Source: Siphonodentalium dalli (taxonomy: Eukaryota; Mollusca; Scaphopoda; Gadilida; Siphonodentaliidae). From it: DNA of 64,000 bases. The position numbers and the translations under genes are program-made. The stretch spans positions 114,718,723 through 114,782,722 of the forward strand of contig CP136063.1 in NCBI GenBank assembly GCA_032622095.1. The letters run 5' to 3'. Below are positions 1 through 11,960 of this stretch, piece by piece; within the stretch, counting starts at the first letter, position 1, and every line of letters begins with the position of its first letter. Under the pieces are notes generated by a model that saw only the letters and a list, made by a program, of their open reading frames with translations, was not told where the DNA came from and searched no databases.

Positions 1-218
1 CAAGAAGAGAATAGATGGGGACATTGCTCTTGCTTTCTGAAACAACTGAAATTGAAAATAATAATCTGATTGATTTCAGAAAAAACAATCATATTGAAGA
101 TTGAAGAATGCATATCCCAATTTAATGACAAAAATAATTTTCTGGCCAAAAAGTGGTAAGGTAAATTGCCTTTCTAATTTTCGCCAATTCTCTACGCAGA
201 ATACTTCCTTCAACTTAC

Positions 219-428
219 CTCTGCTACGATTTTTTCAGATTCCCCCAGAAAAGGTGAGTATAGTTCTGCGCCACACATAGACAGGAATGTCACATGACAG
301 GAAGTAGCCGCTGCCTTGACGAGAGTGGTTTTACAGCATCCTGGAGGTCCATATAGCAACACTCCTTTAGGACAAGGTAACCCCATTCTTCTGAACGCCC
401 CAGGGTGCTTCAGTGGCCACTCGACTGA
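219..428 (-). CDS. SPATA5L1: SPATA5L1 coding exon 4 (start of D2 ATPase)
   Basis: 70 codons, phase 0 on both sides. The acceptor is CTTTTCAG and the donor GAG|GTAAGT. Encodes SVEWPLKHP, the D2 Walker [14 protein letters not shown], and [10 protein letters not shown]. The D2 Walker B must be in an exon left of the window. Confidence 0.93.
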
Positions 429-3400
429 CTGAAAAGAAGACACAAGTCAGACGGTCTTTCGTCAAATGATTGGCAAACCCCTCTACATGTTCTTTCTATT
501 GAAATTTATATGATCAATGTGGAACATCAGGACTAGAAATACATAACCCTCTTTTCTCGCTGATTTTTGCCTGTGAAGTACAGTAATGCCCTAAGTAATC
601 GACTCCATAACCACAGCAGAAATATGGGTAACTTTTCAGAAAAGTTACCCATAATTCTGCTGTGGTTATTGAGTCGATTACTTAGGGCATTAATGTAATT
701 CATTTTTGGCTTAAATCATATCTTCTATATATTAATGTTTCATACACCATCTAAGTTAACTAAAGACGCACATATAAATAGTGGGTCTGATTAATTCTTG
801 TAGGCTTTCTGTTTCCCAAACCCTGGGATTAAACCGCAGAACTCACTATTAGTAGCATCAAGATAAAAGTGTCCAACAGAAACGATGATGCAATTTGGGG
901 GAACAAGCGTTCCGAGAAATGAAAAGTTAGTGGGAATATGACAGACTCAGTATCAGTATAAATCTGTATGTTATCACAGGTTGCCCCATGCAATGCTCGG
1001 TCAACTCCAAGCCTGGAAATAGAGGTCCCAAGAGGGTGAATTTAGTAATGCTACCACGCACAGTGGGCTAGCATTATTAAATTCACCCTCATTCTGCTAT
1101 GGCCTCATCTTCTGGGAAGTATCTACCGGTATAGTCTCAAATTAGCATTGTTTTTAGTTACTTTTTCCCTTCTGTTCAGTTTCTATATCTCCTAATTTGT
1201 AGAGGATAAAATGCATAATCAGGGTGACTAATTAGTGATCATCACCAACTTCAACTGGGGAACTTCACTCTTATCCTAGGTCTCCCATAGCAATTGATGC
1301 CAAAGCAGAATGAGGTCCCGAGAGGGTGCATTTGGCGATGCTAGCCCACCGTGCTGGATAGCGTCACTAAATTAACCTTCTGGAGACATCATTCTGCAAA
1401 TGACAGACACACTATTTCCAGACTCGGTCAACACAAAATATCTATACCTGAGTTATTTTAAATTTGATATCCTCATAACCTCCTATCTGCTCCCATGTGA
1501 CAGGCTTGAGATCAATAGTTCCAACAGTGCCTCGACTCATTGAAGGACGAATCTTGTTGAAAGCATTTTTAAAATGAGACATCTGTATTCTGCACTTTTC
1601 TGAATTAACCCTGTGCTGGAACAGAAAAACTAGTATCATTAAGGTTTAACCCTTCCATGATGGGAGCTGCGCTGGGGAAGCATTAAGATCCTGTGCCAGT
1701 GAGTTTTCTTATTAAATGCAAGTCTCCCATAGGGGCCCCGTGTTATACGTAGAGCCAGACACGGGTCACGCCAGCCTAATTATTGTGAAAATGACAAAGT
1801 CCAAGATAGCACGACTGGAGCATGATGTATAAAACCAACTGGCTCATCAAAATTTCTCTGGCACGACCCGGCGTGCTACATGTCTGGTGCCGACGTGCTA
1901 CCCGTCTGTGGCTCAACACTGTTTTATACAATGTCTTAAACATGAGTCGCACTAGGATGATTCAGGGAAAATCACTCCACATTTAGGACCCCTTTGGCGA
2001 AGAGTATGTGCAATTTGAAGCTTTTTGCATCATTACGTAATATCTGAGTCATCCCAGTGTGACCTGTGTCTGGCACGTCGTATAAAACAGCGTCGGACCA
2101 CAGACATGCTAACTCTTGGCTGTTGTAAATATACAATGAAGGCTATATTGTATGGTACTATGGGGACATGAATATATGGGAATAAACATATTGCAGTGAT
2201 ATATATATACGAAGGTTCAAGGGAGATGAATGACAAGATCCCAATTTTGAAACCAAGGAAAGCGTAAATTATGAGATTCAAGCACTTTAATATATATCAG
2301 TATAAATAAAGACAGAACGAGGGCCAGTTTATAGTGCATTGTCAGAGGAGACTATCACAACCTATTTTCGTGAACCTCCCAAGGGAAATGATTATAACAG
2401 ACGGCATTTTGCATCAGAACTGTTAAAATTGTTCGAAATATACGATTACGGCACGTGCCAGTGGCTCGACGTATAAATCAAACAAACGTAACACGTACCA
2501 GAGATGCGCCAATGTCGAGCCAGGGGAAGATATTTTGACCCGTGTTTCGCGCGACGTATAAAACGGGCCTTACAATATCAAGGTAAATGTTGTTAGGTCA
2601 ATGTATTCTTTCATATATGTGAGGCTCCCTATGGGAGAATGCATTGGCATGGGGTTTTCAAAAAATTTCAGGAAGCTACAGTCATGGAAGGGTTAAACCT
2701 CAGGTTTGTTTTAGAATTTTAGAGTCCACATAAGTATCTGAGATACAGGAGCTAGGTCAACTATTCGAATTCACATTAATCATGCCAGCCTTAGGGAAAA
2801 AGTTTGATTGGCAAAAGTAATTAATAGCCTGGTTTATGAACAGATCCTATAAATAGTGTCTTAACATTTAAACACAAAAATAAAACAGTTTGTTGTTTGG
2901 TTCATGTTCATGTTGACTAAAATATAATACATGTGATGCTGTGTGGTGAAGAAAATAGTTGCTGGAGTCTTTTCTTTGGTTTTCTACTTCTTTTCTATTA
3001 TATTAAATGCTTTGTAGTAAGAAATACTTCAATAATATTGTAAGGTTCCACCGCTTGTCAAATTTTGGGGTGGGTTATAAAATGATTTAAATTATATTTT
3101 CACTTCTGCACTGTTCTGCATATACTTTTTTCCACCCAAATGTTTGTAAGCCAGCAGGTGAAGCCAGACTATAATATTGGTGTGGCCTTACAGGTGGACG
3201 TAAAACTCTTTACTAAATAGAGGATCTCTAATGAGTCACAATTCTATAAAAAGTTTATTAACTGACTGCACTGAATTTGATTCGAGGCCAAATTGAATTT
3301 AGTGGACTACGTTAATAAATTTTGTATTGAATTAAGATGAATTTGAGATCCATTTGATCACATAATCACATTTTAGCAAGGAAAAACGATCTCTAAACAG

Positions 3401-6400
3401 CTGGGGTTAAATTAATATTGATTTCCTTTTCACAACCAAAGAGAAAGTAAAGACACCTTCAAGAAAAAATACAGTTCTATTTTAAATGTGTCTTTTCATG
3501 TTGACAAAATTGTTCAACCACCCTTATCATCCATGTTTATCTCACAGTCAACACTAAATAACCCAACACAAATTGAATTTCATAATTATATGTAATTAAC
3601 ATAATAATAAAGTACCGGCATTGACATCGATATCATTGTGCTAAGTTCTTACATCACTGCATCGATAATACATATGTGTGTCTAGCTAAAAAATATGAGG
3701 GCGGGTTTAGGAGCTAATTATGTGATAAATACTCAATGATGGAGATTAAGAAATGTTCAGACAGTTTGCTGAACTTATTAACTGAACATTTCCCAATATT
3801 GAATAGGAGTCCTTCTGCTTTTGTATTATATCTGTTGACCAATCCAATATTCCAATGTTTAATGTTATACAGTAATGCCCTAAATAATCGACACCTTAAC
3901 CACAGCAGAATTATGGGTAACTTTTCAGGATTTAGTTGGAAATATGGCTTGTTGTCATTCATCGGAAATCTCTCCGTGGTTAAGGGGTCGATTACTTTAA
4001 TACGGCATTACTGTAATTCAGTAAAAAGAAAGGGCTAAGTCACAGCGCCTTACCATACTCTGTTCTCGAAGAGAGAGATATGCAGCTTCATAACACAATA
4101 ACTCCAGATCTGCCCCAACATATCCATTGGTCATTTCTGCTAAACTGTCCAAGTCAACAGAAGCATCCAAGTGGAGCGCAGATGCATGTACGTCAATTAT
4201 CTGTCTTCTCTGTACTGGATTTGGAACCCCCAATAAAATCTGAATAACACAAGACAATCAATGACAGTTGAGTCACTCACCTGACAGTAAAGACTGAGAA
4301 GACTGGGACTCTGAATAGTCTGAAGTCCACAACAGTATATACTTGATAAAATCACTTAAATCAAGTAGTTCTAAACATGGACATTGCTCGAGGGTCTCTG
4401 TTGAGCGGGGTATCCACCCTAAAAATTCTAACTACATTCCCCGACCAAACTCCAAACACTTTCCCAAATCAGACAACCAGACCACAGTCCTAAGTTCAGA
4501 AAATTCCTTTTTCACACACACACAACCACTTAGGTTACAATTTTACAACTGGTACTTTAAGCTTTCCTACTGTTGGAAATTTCCAACCTGACATCCCCCA
4601 TAAAGTTTGAAATGTTCTAAATGTGGTCATTTCGGTCTAATAGTCTAACATAAAGTAGGAAAATATATATACAGCTAGTTCTAATTAATCGATCCTCCTT
4701 AACAATGTTGACCATCGGTATTACTGTGTTACTCGACCGCGTTCATGTGATCAACAGTGATCAATCATACAGCGGCCGACCTTGGTACCACCATACTTTA
4801 AACAATTTATTAATTGAAATATTGTTTTGTGTATGGTTAACACGGTGCATGGCACTCACGAAAAACTGGACTGGTGTGTTTGCCGGTCATGAATGTGAAA
4901 AATTAATGTGGAGTACGGTGGTCGCAAAATAGTATTACTGGTACCACAGTAAGATTACCGGCGGGTGCCGCATGTCAACTGCTCACAATCATGGTGATAC
5001 CACTTGACCGTGGTTGAATGGCGGTAAAACCGTGGTCAATAATGCCCTACAACCTCATTAAAGGGGTTGATTAATTTGAGCATAGGTGTATGTGTATGTG
5101 ACTGTTGGTCTAAAAACAAAAAAGTTTCCACTGAATACCAAAGTTAGGGGAGGGTCAAAATCAGAACCGCCTCCCCCCAATTTGCCCCCCCCCCCCCACC
5201 TACTAAGTGGTTCTATACTTAGCTTAGAAATCAACCCAGGGGTTTATATATATAGATGTAATTATCAAAACGTAACTGATAATATATAAAAATTAGTACA
5301 TGTAACATAAGAGTCTACTTGTATATATCAGACTTGAGCTCAACATCATAGATAGGCAGCCCTCATATTGGCTATGGCAATCAGCTACGGTATACCGAAG
5401 CCATTTGCTGAAGAAAACTGGGCCATGGCAAAGGGTTGTCGTAGGCGTTGCGGATTGCCAAAGCCAAATAATCTGAATTAAGAGGGCTGAAAAGGGTGGA
5501 TGGTGGAGTGTTAAATCTCCTATCTCTGCCCCTATTTGAAGTTTTGAACCAAATCTATGATCTGGTAATTTCAAAGGGTGTATCTTAGGAGTAAAAGTGA
5601 ATTCATTTTTCTCAAAATTATCAGCATGGCACAACTAATAAGTTTTCCTTGAAATTATCAGCATAAATAAATAAATAATTTAAATTCTTCAAAATCTGCA
5701 TCAATGTCATACCTGACACATTGTATATTTGACTCTGATCGGTCAGTCACAATATTCTCACGGGATCAGAACTGGGGGGAGGGGGTGTTAAATATCATAT
5801 TTCTGCCCTATTTGAACAAATATAAATCACAATTAATGTATGCGATCCATTGATCTATTAATTTTAAAGGGTATATTTTATGATATGAAGACGAAGTAAA
5901 TTCATTTTCCCCAAAATTAGTGGGGGCGGGTTGGTATTAAATTACATATCTCTGCCCCTATTTGATTAAATGTAAATCACAATTTTCAGCTATTCTCTTT
6001 TGAAAAATTTTAATCCTAGACATCTGATGATCAATCACAACAAAGTTGAGTCGTGAAACAGGATTAGTGTTCCATAAAACGTGTTTGGGCTACTGTTCAC
6101 TTACTAGTATATGTTAAGATTCAAATAGAGCCAACAAAAGAAGGGTTAACAGCCCCTAAAAATGGAACGTAATGGTACTACAACAATATATATGAACAAT
6201 GTAATTTCTCTATTTTGATATATTCTAGTGTTGAAATGATTTGTCGACATTAACGAATTGTTCACCAAAAGTAGTCTTTAGAAACCAAAGTTGATTAGCT
6301 ACATTATAAATTGAGCACGCTCTATGTTTTAAGGGAATGGTAAAATATAATATACCAACAACAGTAAGGACAACGTTCAAAGCCGCGCTATTTAGTAGAA

Positions 6401-8950
6401 TTACTTACACAAACACCAGTTATGAAATAGACAATGTCGCTAATAAATAAACATCGTTGCGTGATGGCTGATCAAAGATAATAGTATTGGCAGCCATGCT
6501 TTGCATCCTTTGATGTTCTTTCAATTTGTGTCATGTCATGTCAGTTTAATTGAATACAATAATTAATACCAATACGTTTATTGCCATCTCAACACTAATA
6601 TATTCTCTGTGAAGGAGAAGTTTTAAGGAAATCTTAAGAGGGAAAAGTGTTATGCCCCTATTTAAACTGGTGACCCCATTAGAACATCAAATATGACAAA
6701 ATTCAGTCTTGATGTTCTGGAGAAAAAGACGTTTTAAGAATTACTAAGGAGCGAAATAGTTACCGGTATGTCCCTGCCCCTATTTGAACAAATTTGACAC
6801 TACATACCAAATATAATCTAAATAGGCCTGATGGTTCTTGAGAAGGAGTCATTTTAAGAAAGAATTACTATGTAGGAAAGAGTTATGTCCCTGGCTCCAC
6901 AACTATTTGACCTGGTGACCAAATTTTAACAAATCTCCAAAATCTTGTGAATAGCAGGAAACTTGAGCAGAAAATAATTTAATAAACAAGAAAAAGACTA
7001 ACATGAAATTATTACAATGTAAACCACTGTTGTCAATCACAGTAAGCAGTATGAAGCATTCAATTGTGAAAAAAAAGAGATTGTTCCATATCTGCGTATA
7101 TGTGCATATAATATGAGTTGATCACACTGATAAATAGAATATGAAATATTGTTACATGTATTAGGACTGCATCAGAAATGTACAATCAGGTACAATCATG
7201 GCTAAAACTAATTCCTGTATCAATCATTCCTGTCACCATTATTTAGTTAATACATAGTCCCATTAAACAATAAGTTACAATATTGTTTTGTAAGTTTCAA
7301 GTCATTTTCTTGCTTCATAATTATAAATTTTTGATCTTCAGAGAAGTACTAGTAATTCCATAATTGTATACCGCTGTTTGAAATAGATTTATGTGCTCAC
7401 TTTGTTCTATGATATTTAAAGTTTTAGAGATCCTGGGTACATGTTTTGGAGATTCTGGTTCCTTAATTAAAGGAAATATGCAAACTTGACTAATTCAGAA
7501 ACATTAACCCTTTATGATGGGAACTTCCTGAAATTTTGCGAAAACTCTGTGCCAATGCATTCTCTTATATATGCGAGGCTCCCCAGGGGAGACTCGCATA
7601 TATAAGAGAATGTACTGGCACAGGGTCTTTAATTCTGCACCCAGCCCTCAAAGTTGGATACAGCAATCAGCAATGCACAAACAATTTGCTGAAGCAAATT
7701 TGGCCATAGCAAAGGGTTGCCGTAGCAGATTGCTGAATCCAAACAATCTGAATTAAAAGGGTTGTGCACCTGCGCAGCTCCCTTCATGAAAGGGTTAATG
7801 GACTGGTGACACAAATCTATTCTCAACTCACCTCTCTGTCAAACCGACCTGATCTTCTTAAACATGCATCAATAGCTGCTGATCTGTTGGTTGCTCCAAT
7901 AACGAAGATTCCAACTTTATCCCGAATGCCATCAAGTAGGGAAGCCAATTGAGAGGTCAGTCGATTCTCCGTGTGACCTTTGCTGCTTTCCTGATTTGAA
8001 CACAGACTATCAAGTTCATCAAAAAACAGAATGCATTTTCCATCATCACTCATAGTTATAGCGTCATCAAATATATTTCTTAGTTTTTCTTCACTTTCAC
8101 CAGGACGGGAGCTGTAAACATCGGCACCCGTAACAGTAACCAGGTATGCATCACTTACCCTAGCAATATGCTTTACAAGAGTTGTCTTCCCACAGCCTGG
8201 AGGTCCTTTTATCAAGATCCCACCCGGCAAGCTAAGATTGAGTCCAGGTGTATTCAGAGCCATATTTGATCTGAATTGAAAGAGCTCACAAATTTCATCA
8301 ACCTCTTTCTTCAGGCCACCAATTTTAATATCATTTCGGCTGAGTAATTGTAAGAATCTACTCATGCTTGTCACACTGTCAACAGAAACATCTGTTGATT
8401 TATCACAAGTACCTATAGCATTATTTTTGGGTGAATACAGTTCATTAACTTGTAGATGAGATATTCCATATCTTTTTGCTATTGCTGAATTACTTAAGTC
8501 CATGATGTACTTGTTTCCAAGCGTGACTCCATAAATACAATTACGAACGTACTCTTTCAATCTTTGTTTCAGAACACTGTTTTTATATTTCTGTACAAAA
8601 GTTACTTTATGAAATACAGCGGTGACATGTATAGATGTTGCTGTAACAGCTTTGCCTAAAGCCTCTATCGAAATATTAGCACCACGAATACCTGCTTTAT
8701 CATTCAGGTACACCGAATCGTCAAACTGAATAGAATCACAAATCTCATATTGTAGTGGCCAAATCTGACATAGTGCTACCTTAGACTCGCTCCTTATTTT
8801 GACATGTGTTGTGACTTTCAGTCCAAATTTATGAAGAAGGCCTCGGCTCATGAAGCAGAGGCATAATCCTAGGTTTGATTGGTCACATGGAATTATCCGT
8901 ACAGAGGTCTCTTTCATCTGCTTAACGGCTGCACAGCAAGAAGAATCCAT
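219..8950 (-). CDS. SPATA5L1: SPATA5L1 (AFG2B) AAA+ ATPase, 5' part of gene, four exons
   Basis: Coding exons in transcription order are 8950-7832, 4239-4054, 1615-1448 and 428-219. All introns are phase 0 with GT-AG ends, giving 561 codons; the rest of the D2 module and the C-terminus lie left of the window. From the chosen Met (8950): N-terminal region about residues 1-200; D1 Walker [10 protein letters not shown] at about 249; Walker B ILFFDELD at about 307; sensor and arginine-finger region GATNRS and SGRFDRE at the end of exon 1. Exon 4 has the D2 Walker [10 protein letters not shown]. The SVEWPLKHP linker and the YVGADL helix are hallmarks of the AFG2/SPATA5L1 family. Known family role: partner of SPATA5 in the 55LCC complex, acting in late 60S ribosome biogenesis and replisome proteostasis. 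The Met at 8950 is preceded in frame by TGA near 9001, and the N-terminal alignment fits. Divergent from TOE1. Confidence 0.93.
581..695. mobile_element. TA-flanked palindromic MITE, short copy
   Basis: CAGTAATGCCCTAAGTAATC at the left, inverted at the right, flanked by TA. Arms ACCACAGCAGAA...AACTTTTC pair almost to the centre. SPATA5L1 intron 3. Confidence 0.8.
1009..1424. mobile_element. AAGCCTG-ended double-hairpin element
   Basis: Ends AAGCCTGGAAATAGAGG and ...ACACTATTTCCAGACTC. Each end carries a hairpin of GAGGGTGAATTTAGTGATGC and its inverse. SPATA5L1 intron 3, ending about 25 bp before exon 3. Confidence 0.75.
1448..1615 (-). CDS. SPATA5L1: SPATA5L1 coding exon 3 (D1-D2 linker)
   Basis: 56 codons, phase 0 on both sides. 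The acceptor is TTCTGTTCCAG and the donor CAG|GTATAG. It includes [15 protein letters not shown] and the D2 entry motif [13 protein letters not shown], which matches the family's W-E-(E/Q)-IGG signature. A palindromic element ends only about 25 bp downstream of its donor, and a TTAA element begins about 35 bp upstream of its acceptor. Confidence 0.92.
1650..2692. mobile_element. TTAA-flanked element (family A), long 1.04-kb copy
   Basis: TTAA at 1646-1649 and 2693-2696. Ends CCCTTCCATGATGGGAGC... and ...GTCATGGAAGGG are inverted. The interior has repeated CGACGTATAAAAC and TGGCTC...ACGTAT blocks absent from short copies. TTAA duplication and CCC tips suggest piggyBac-type mobilisation. SPATA5L1 intron 2. 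Confidence 0.75.
3870..4013. mobile_element. TA-flanked palindromic MITE
   Basis: 144-bp copy of the same family with TA on both sides. Sits about 40 bp downstream of the SPATA5L1 exon 2 donor. Confidence 0.8.
4054..4239 (-). CDS. SPATA5L1: SPATA5L1 coding exon 2 (D1 C-terminal helical lid)
   Basis: 62 codons, phase 0 on both sides. The acceptor is ...TTATTCAG and the donor GTAAGG. It begins [15 protein letters not shown] and includes [17 protein letters not shown], the conserved lid helix of AAA+ D1 modules in the Cdc48/AFG2 class. Confidence 0.93.
4708..5039. mobile_element. Possible short TIR element
   Basis: TTGACCATCGGTATTAC at the left and GTAAAACCGTGGTCAA at the right are imperfect inverses; the interior is GC-richer than its surroundings. 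No clear target duplication. Confidence 0.3.
5357..5489. mobile_element. CAGCCCTC-ended palindromic element
   Basis: CAGCCCTCATATTGGC...TTAAGAGGGCTG; same family as 7642-7764 and 47573-47693 (shared CATTTGCTGAAG and GGCAAAGGGTTG blocks). SPATA5L1 intron 1. Confidence 0.65.
5505..6960 (+). repeat. Degenerate dispersed/tandem repeat with GCCCCTATTTGA motif
   Basis: CTCTGCCCCTATTTGA-like blocks recur near 5525, 5805, 5955, 6655, 6775 and 6895, each followed by similar AT-rich text. Fills much of SPATA5L1 intron 1; no coding sequence seen. Confidence 0.55.
7508..7794. mobile_element. TTAA-flanked element (family A) with a nested insertion
   Basis: TTAA at 7504-7507 and 7795-7798, inverted ends CCCTTTATGATGGGA and TCATGAAAGGG. 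Carries the TGCATTCTCTTATATATGCG palindrome at 7557-7615 and a nested CAGCCCTC-family element at 7642-7764. Confidence 0.8.
7642..7764. mobile_element. CAGCCCTC-ended palindromic element nested in a TTAA element
   Basis: CAGCCCTCAAAG...TTAAAAGGGTTG; flanked by TGCAC at 7636-7640 and 7765-7769, a probable 5-bp target duplication. Confidence 0.6.
7832..8950 (-). CDS. SPATA5L1: SPATA5L1 coding exon 1 (N domain and whole D1 ATPase)
   Basis: 373 codons ending ...GACAGAGAG before a GTGAGT donor at 7831-7826. The open frame continues upstream as far as 8965 only with a TTG, so ATG 8950 is the first Met. A TTCCAG lies just upstream (about 8978) and could be a 5'UTR splice acceptor, which cannot be decided here. 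Encodes the substrate-binding N region and the complete first AAA+ module with Walker A and B. Confidence 0.92.
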
Positions 8951-9517
8951 ATCGGATATGACCAAATCAGGTATTCTGGAATATAAATAATAGAAATATC
9001 ACATGGCGTAATCGATTCGTTGTGAGAACGGAGGATTCGATGTTATGCCAACGAGGGTTTGAGCATTTTTGGTGCATTTGTTTGTTATTAAAATGTGGTA
9101 ACTCATACAAGGAGGTTCGCTGCTTGATAATAAACATGTAGATGCTAACATTTGGTCATTTCCCCAGTGGGGAGACCATTATCACGCATGTATAGGCCAT
9201 CAAACAGGTATAGATTATGCTGGGTATGCAGACAGCCTGTTTGCTAGTCAGGTGAGGTGGGTGTAAACACAAATGTCAACACGGATGTGTCGTCCTTGGC
9301 CAGGATTCGATATGCAATAAACATTACAACAAATTTACCACAGATTCAGGCGCTGTGGCCAGTTGTCGTTTTGTGAAGGGCACTGGAGCTTTTTAACCAT
9401 TGACATGGCTCAATGGGTGTGTGTGAAAATACAACAAACAACTTATATATTAAATCACTGTGCTAAGGCGAAGATCAGTTTTATAAAATATAGTTTAGCC
9501 AAGTCTACTATGCTATA
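8951..9517 (-). promoter_or_regulatory. SPATA5L1: Probable SPATA5L1 upstream region
   Basis: Directly upstream of ATG 8950 on the minus strand, slightly richer in CG steps (ACGAGG, TCGATG) than its surroundings. No core promoter motif could be fixed. Confidence 0.3.
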
Positions 9518-9628
9518 CAGTAATGCCCTGAGAGCTTTCCGATGAATGGCAACAAGTCATATTTCTGACTAAATCCTGAAAAGTAACCCATAATTCTGCT
9601 GTTGTTAAGGAGTTGATTATTTAGGAGA
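9518..9628. mobile_element. TA-flanked palindromic MITE, partial copy
   Basis: Left end CAGTAATGCCCT is joined directly to the distal half; most of the left arm is deleted and the right tip is lost. Confidence 0.65.
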
Positions 9629-9965
9629 GAGTTAAATAATTTGTCAAATTGGCTGACCCGCCGGATAAATCTTGATCCATGAATACAAATCTCTATTATC
9701 TCGCTGGAGTAATTTGCGGTCACAATAGCATGTACGAATAATCGTTGATTTTGCCTTTCACGATTTATGCATGAGATTTCTTCATGCCTTATTGCTTTGG
9801 CCAAATAACTTTTTGGTTTTCGATTGTAAGATCAAGTTGGTATTAATTTTCTGGTTCTTCGTGGTTATTATTTTGGTTCTTCGTGGTAATTATGGCATAT
9901 TACATGATTACAAAATACTGGATTTGGTTGGTTTCACCGCACTGAATACCAATCGTCTGTTAAAT

Positions 9966-10665
9966 ATGGATGAGGATGAGGATGATGACGAAGCTAATAC
10001 GAGTTCGATAAAAAATGAAGAAAATATTAGTTTCAAAGATGAATATGATAAAGATGAAGAGGGCAAATGCATGATTGCGAAAATGGAAGAAATCTGGAAA
10101 GAGAAAAAGTTGATTCTACAGGAAACACAATCTTTGATGTTCAGTTGCCGAAATAAATGTCTGCGATGAATGCTGTAATGATAATGATTTGGACACTGGA
10201 TTAGACCAAGCGCATCAGTCTCGGCCAGTTGGTCGCACTGGAATCTCGGGCTATACCAAAAGATAAAGTTTTATTCCCCCAGTTATGTCCACAATCTACG
10301 CTTCAAATGGAGTTTTTACATAAAGATGTGGCATTCAAAGATCTAACATTCAACCAGTATATCTGGGGGAATTGGAAATTGTTTTTAATGCTCAAATCGA
10401 TGAGCAGGAACGACTTGGGCGGTTGGAAATGATGTTAAAGCTGTCTTATTATATAGAGATTGACGATTGGAGAGCTTTGCTAGATTTTTATGCCGCTTTC
10501 GTTGGAAAAATCGAACGGGGGCAGAATACATGGAGGGACGATCCATCATTTCTCGAGATTCCGCTCCTTGCATGTCATGTAAAGTCAAAACCTATTAAAT
10601 CGCTTCTGCGGACTGTATCAACGTCAGAAGTGTTCCTTGTCTTGTCCCCATTCTCGAACAATTAA
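9966..10665 (+). pseudogene. Decayed gag-like or transposon-associated protein gene
   Basis: Starts ATGGATGAGGATGAGG (acidic stretch MDEDEDDDEAN) and stays protein-like through several frames. Breaks occur near 10140-10170, 10226 and 10370, and it ends at TAA 10663-10665. The best part, split over two frames around 10330-10540, reads FNQYIWG then LEIVFNAQIDEQERLGRLEM and WRALLDFYAAFVGKIERGQN. Similar uncharacterised proteins go with retroelements in marine invertebrates, but that is recollection, not a search. No intact frame; not a host gene. Confidence 0.5.
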
Positions 10666-11199
10666 TGGCAAATCGGTTTCCGTGCATCATATTTGCGCTT
10701 TGTGTCTGCAGGTGGACAGGAAAATTTTTTATATCACCCGGAGTCTTCTCCTGAGTGTCCCCATTTCAAACTTATAGTTCTTCTAAATGACATGAGAACG
10801 TTTTTTTATATTTTGTGTAGGTGGCGGCTCCATACTTCCGTCGTTTTGCACACTAATGACATTTAAAATGAAAGTGTCAATGACACTGTAGCTCAACTTA
10901 GGTAGGGGAATAATTTAATGGTTGACAGTAAATGGAGGAATAGGAAAGGTGTTAATTGAAATGTCTAAGTAAGACCAGATGAACATGTCAATATCAACAT
11001 TCATGACATGTTCCATGATGATCAGATCAGGGATGTGGTGAGTATGGTGTGCCAAAGGATTTAGTGAACGCAAAGAGTAAATTCTAAAATGGCCACCGGC
11101 AGCCATGTTTTTTGCCGAATGACCCCAAAATAACTCGTTCCCATCTACATGTCATTGTTAACATCCATCGCTGGAGGTGCCGTTTATGTCATTGATGGA

Positions 11200-11960
11200 A
11201 TTGCAGCAACAACTCCCTTATGATCAGACCATGGACACTCTATCACTGTTGTGAGAACATCAGTTTGAAAATGAGATCAATTGTGGATTTGGCTACTGTT
11301 GTTTGGTAAGTATTCTGATTAATAAGCTGTTGGCATTTGAAGGTGTCTTTAATGAATTGAACAAAATATGAAGAACTAGGTTCAGTAAGGTCAACATTGA
11401 AGTCTCCTGCAAAAATGAATGGCAACTGAATATCGATGTGACTTCTCATGTTCTCAGACATGAAACTTTTAAACTGAGTGAGTGGTGAAGATGGAGCTCG
11501 GTAGAGAAACACAACTTGCTGTCCATTTGGAAATCTGATAACAGTGAATTCTAAGTTTGCTTCACTGAAGTGTGTTATTGCTGATGGATCAATTCCAAAA
11601 TTTGTTCTGAACAAAGTGAGAATACCATGATGTGATCAGCCACCGTTACTCATGTGGCAGTTGTTGTAAGTTGACTGATATCCGTCAATTGTGTACATAC
11701 CGATGTCTGTGTCAGTCAATCTAGATTCTGCCAATCCTATGATGTCACATGCTTGAAAGTTTCTGGCAGCAGCAATGTCCTCAAAATGCTTGTGAACTGA
11801 TCAGGCATTGTGAAACATAATCCTTGTTGTGTTGTCAGGGAGTTGATAGACTGGTGCGTGAATTTGTTTTGTGAGTCTGACCTTAGTCTTTCCATTTCAA
11901 CAGCGACACGCTTGTCAACTTTTATTTTGTCTTCTGCCAATTGAAGCACATAAAGGCCAT
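11200..11960 (-). pseudogene. Endonuclease (EEP/APE-like) fragment, probably Helentron-derived
   Basis: The frame at 11614-11243 reads FPNGQQVVFLYRAPSSPL, then LPFIFAGDFNVDLTEPSSS and STIDLIF, typical of the endonuclease-exonuclease-phosphatase fold of LINEs and Helentrons (GDFNVDL is the core metal-site motif). Upstream in other frames are ACDIIGLAESRLTDTDIGMY (about 11680-11760) and VAVEMERLRSDSQNK (about 11870). There are stops and frameshifts, and no helicase or reverse transcriptase follows. The EMERLR-type lead-in favours Helentron over LINE, at moderate confidence. Confidence 0.6.
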
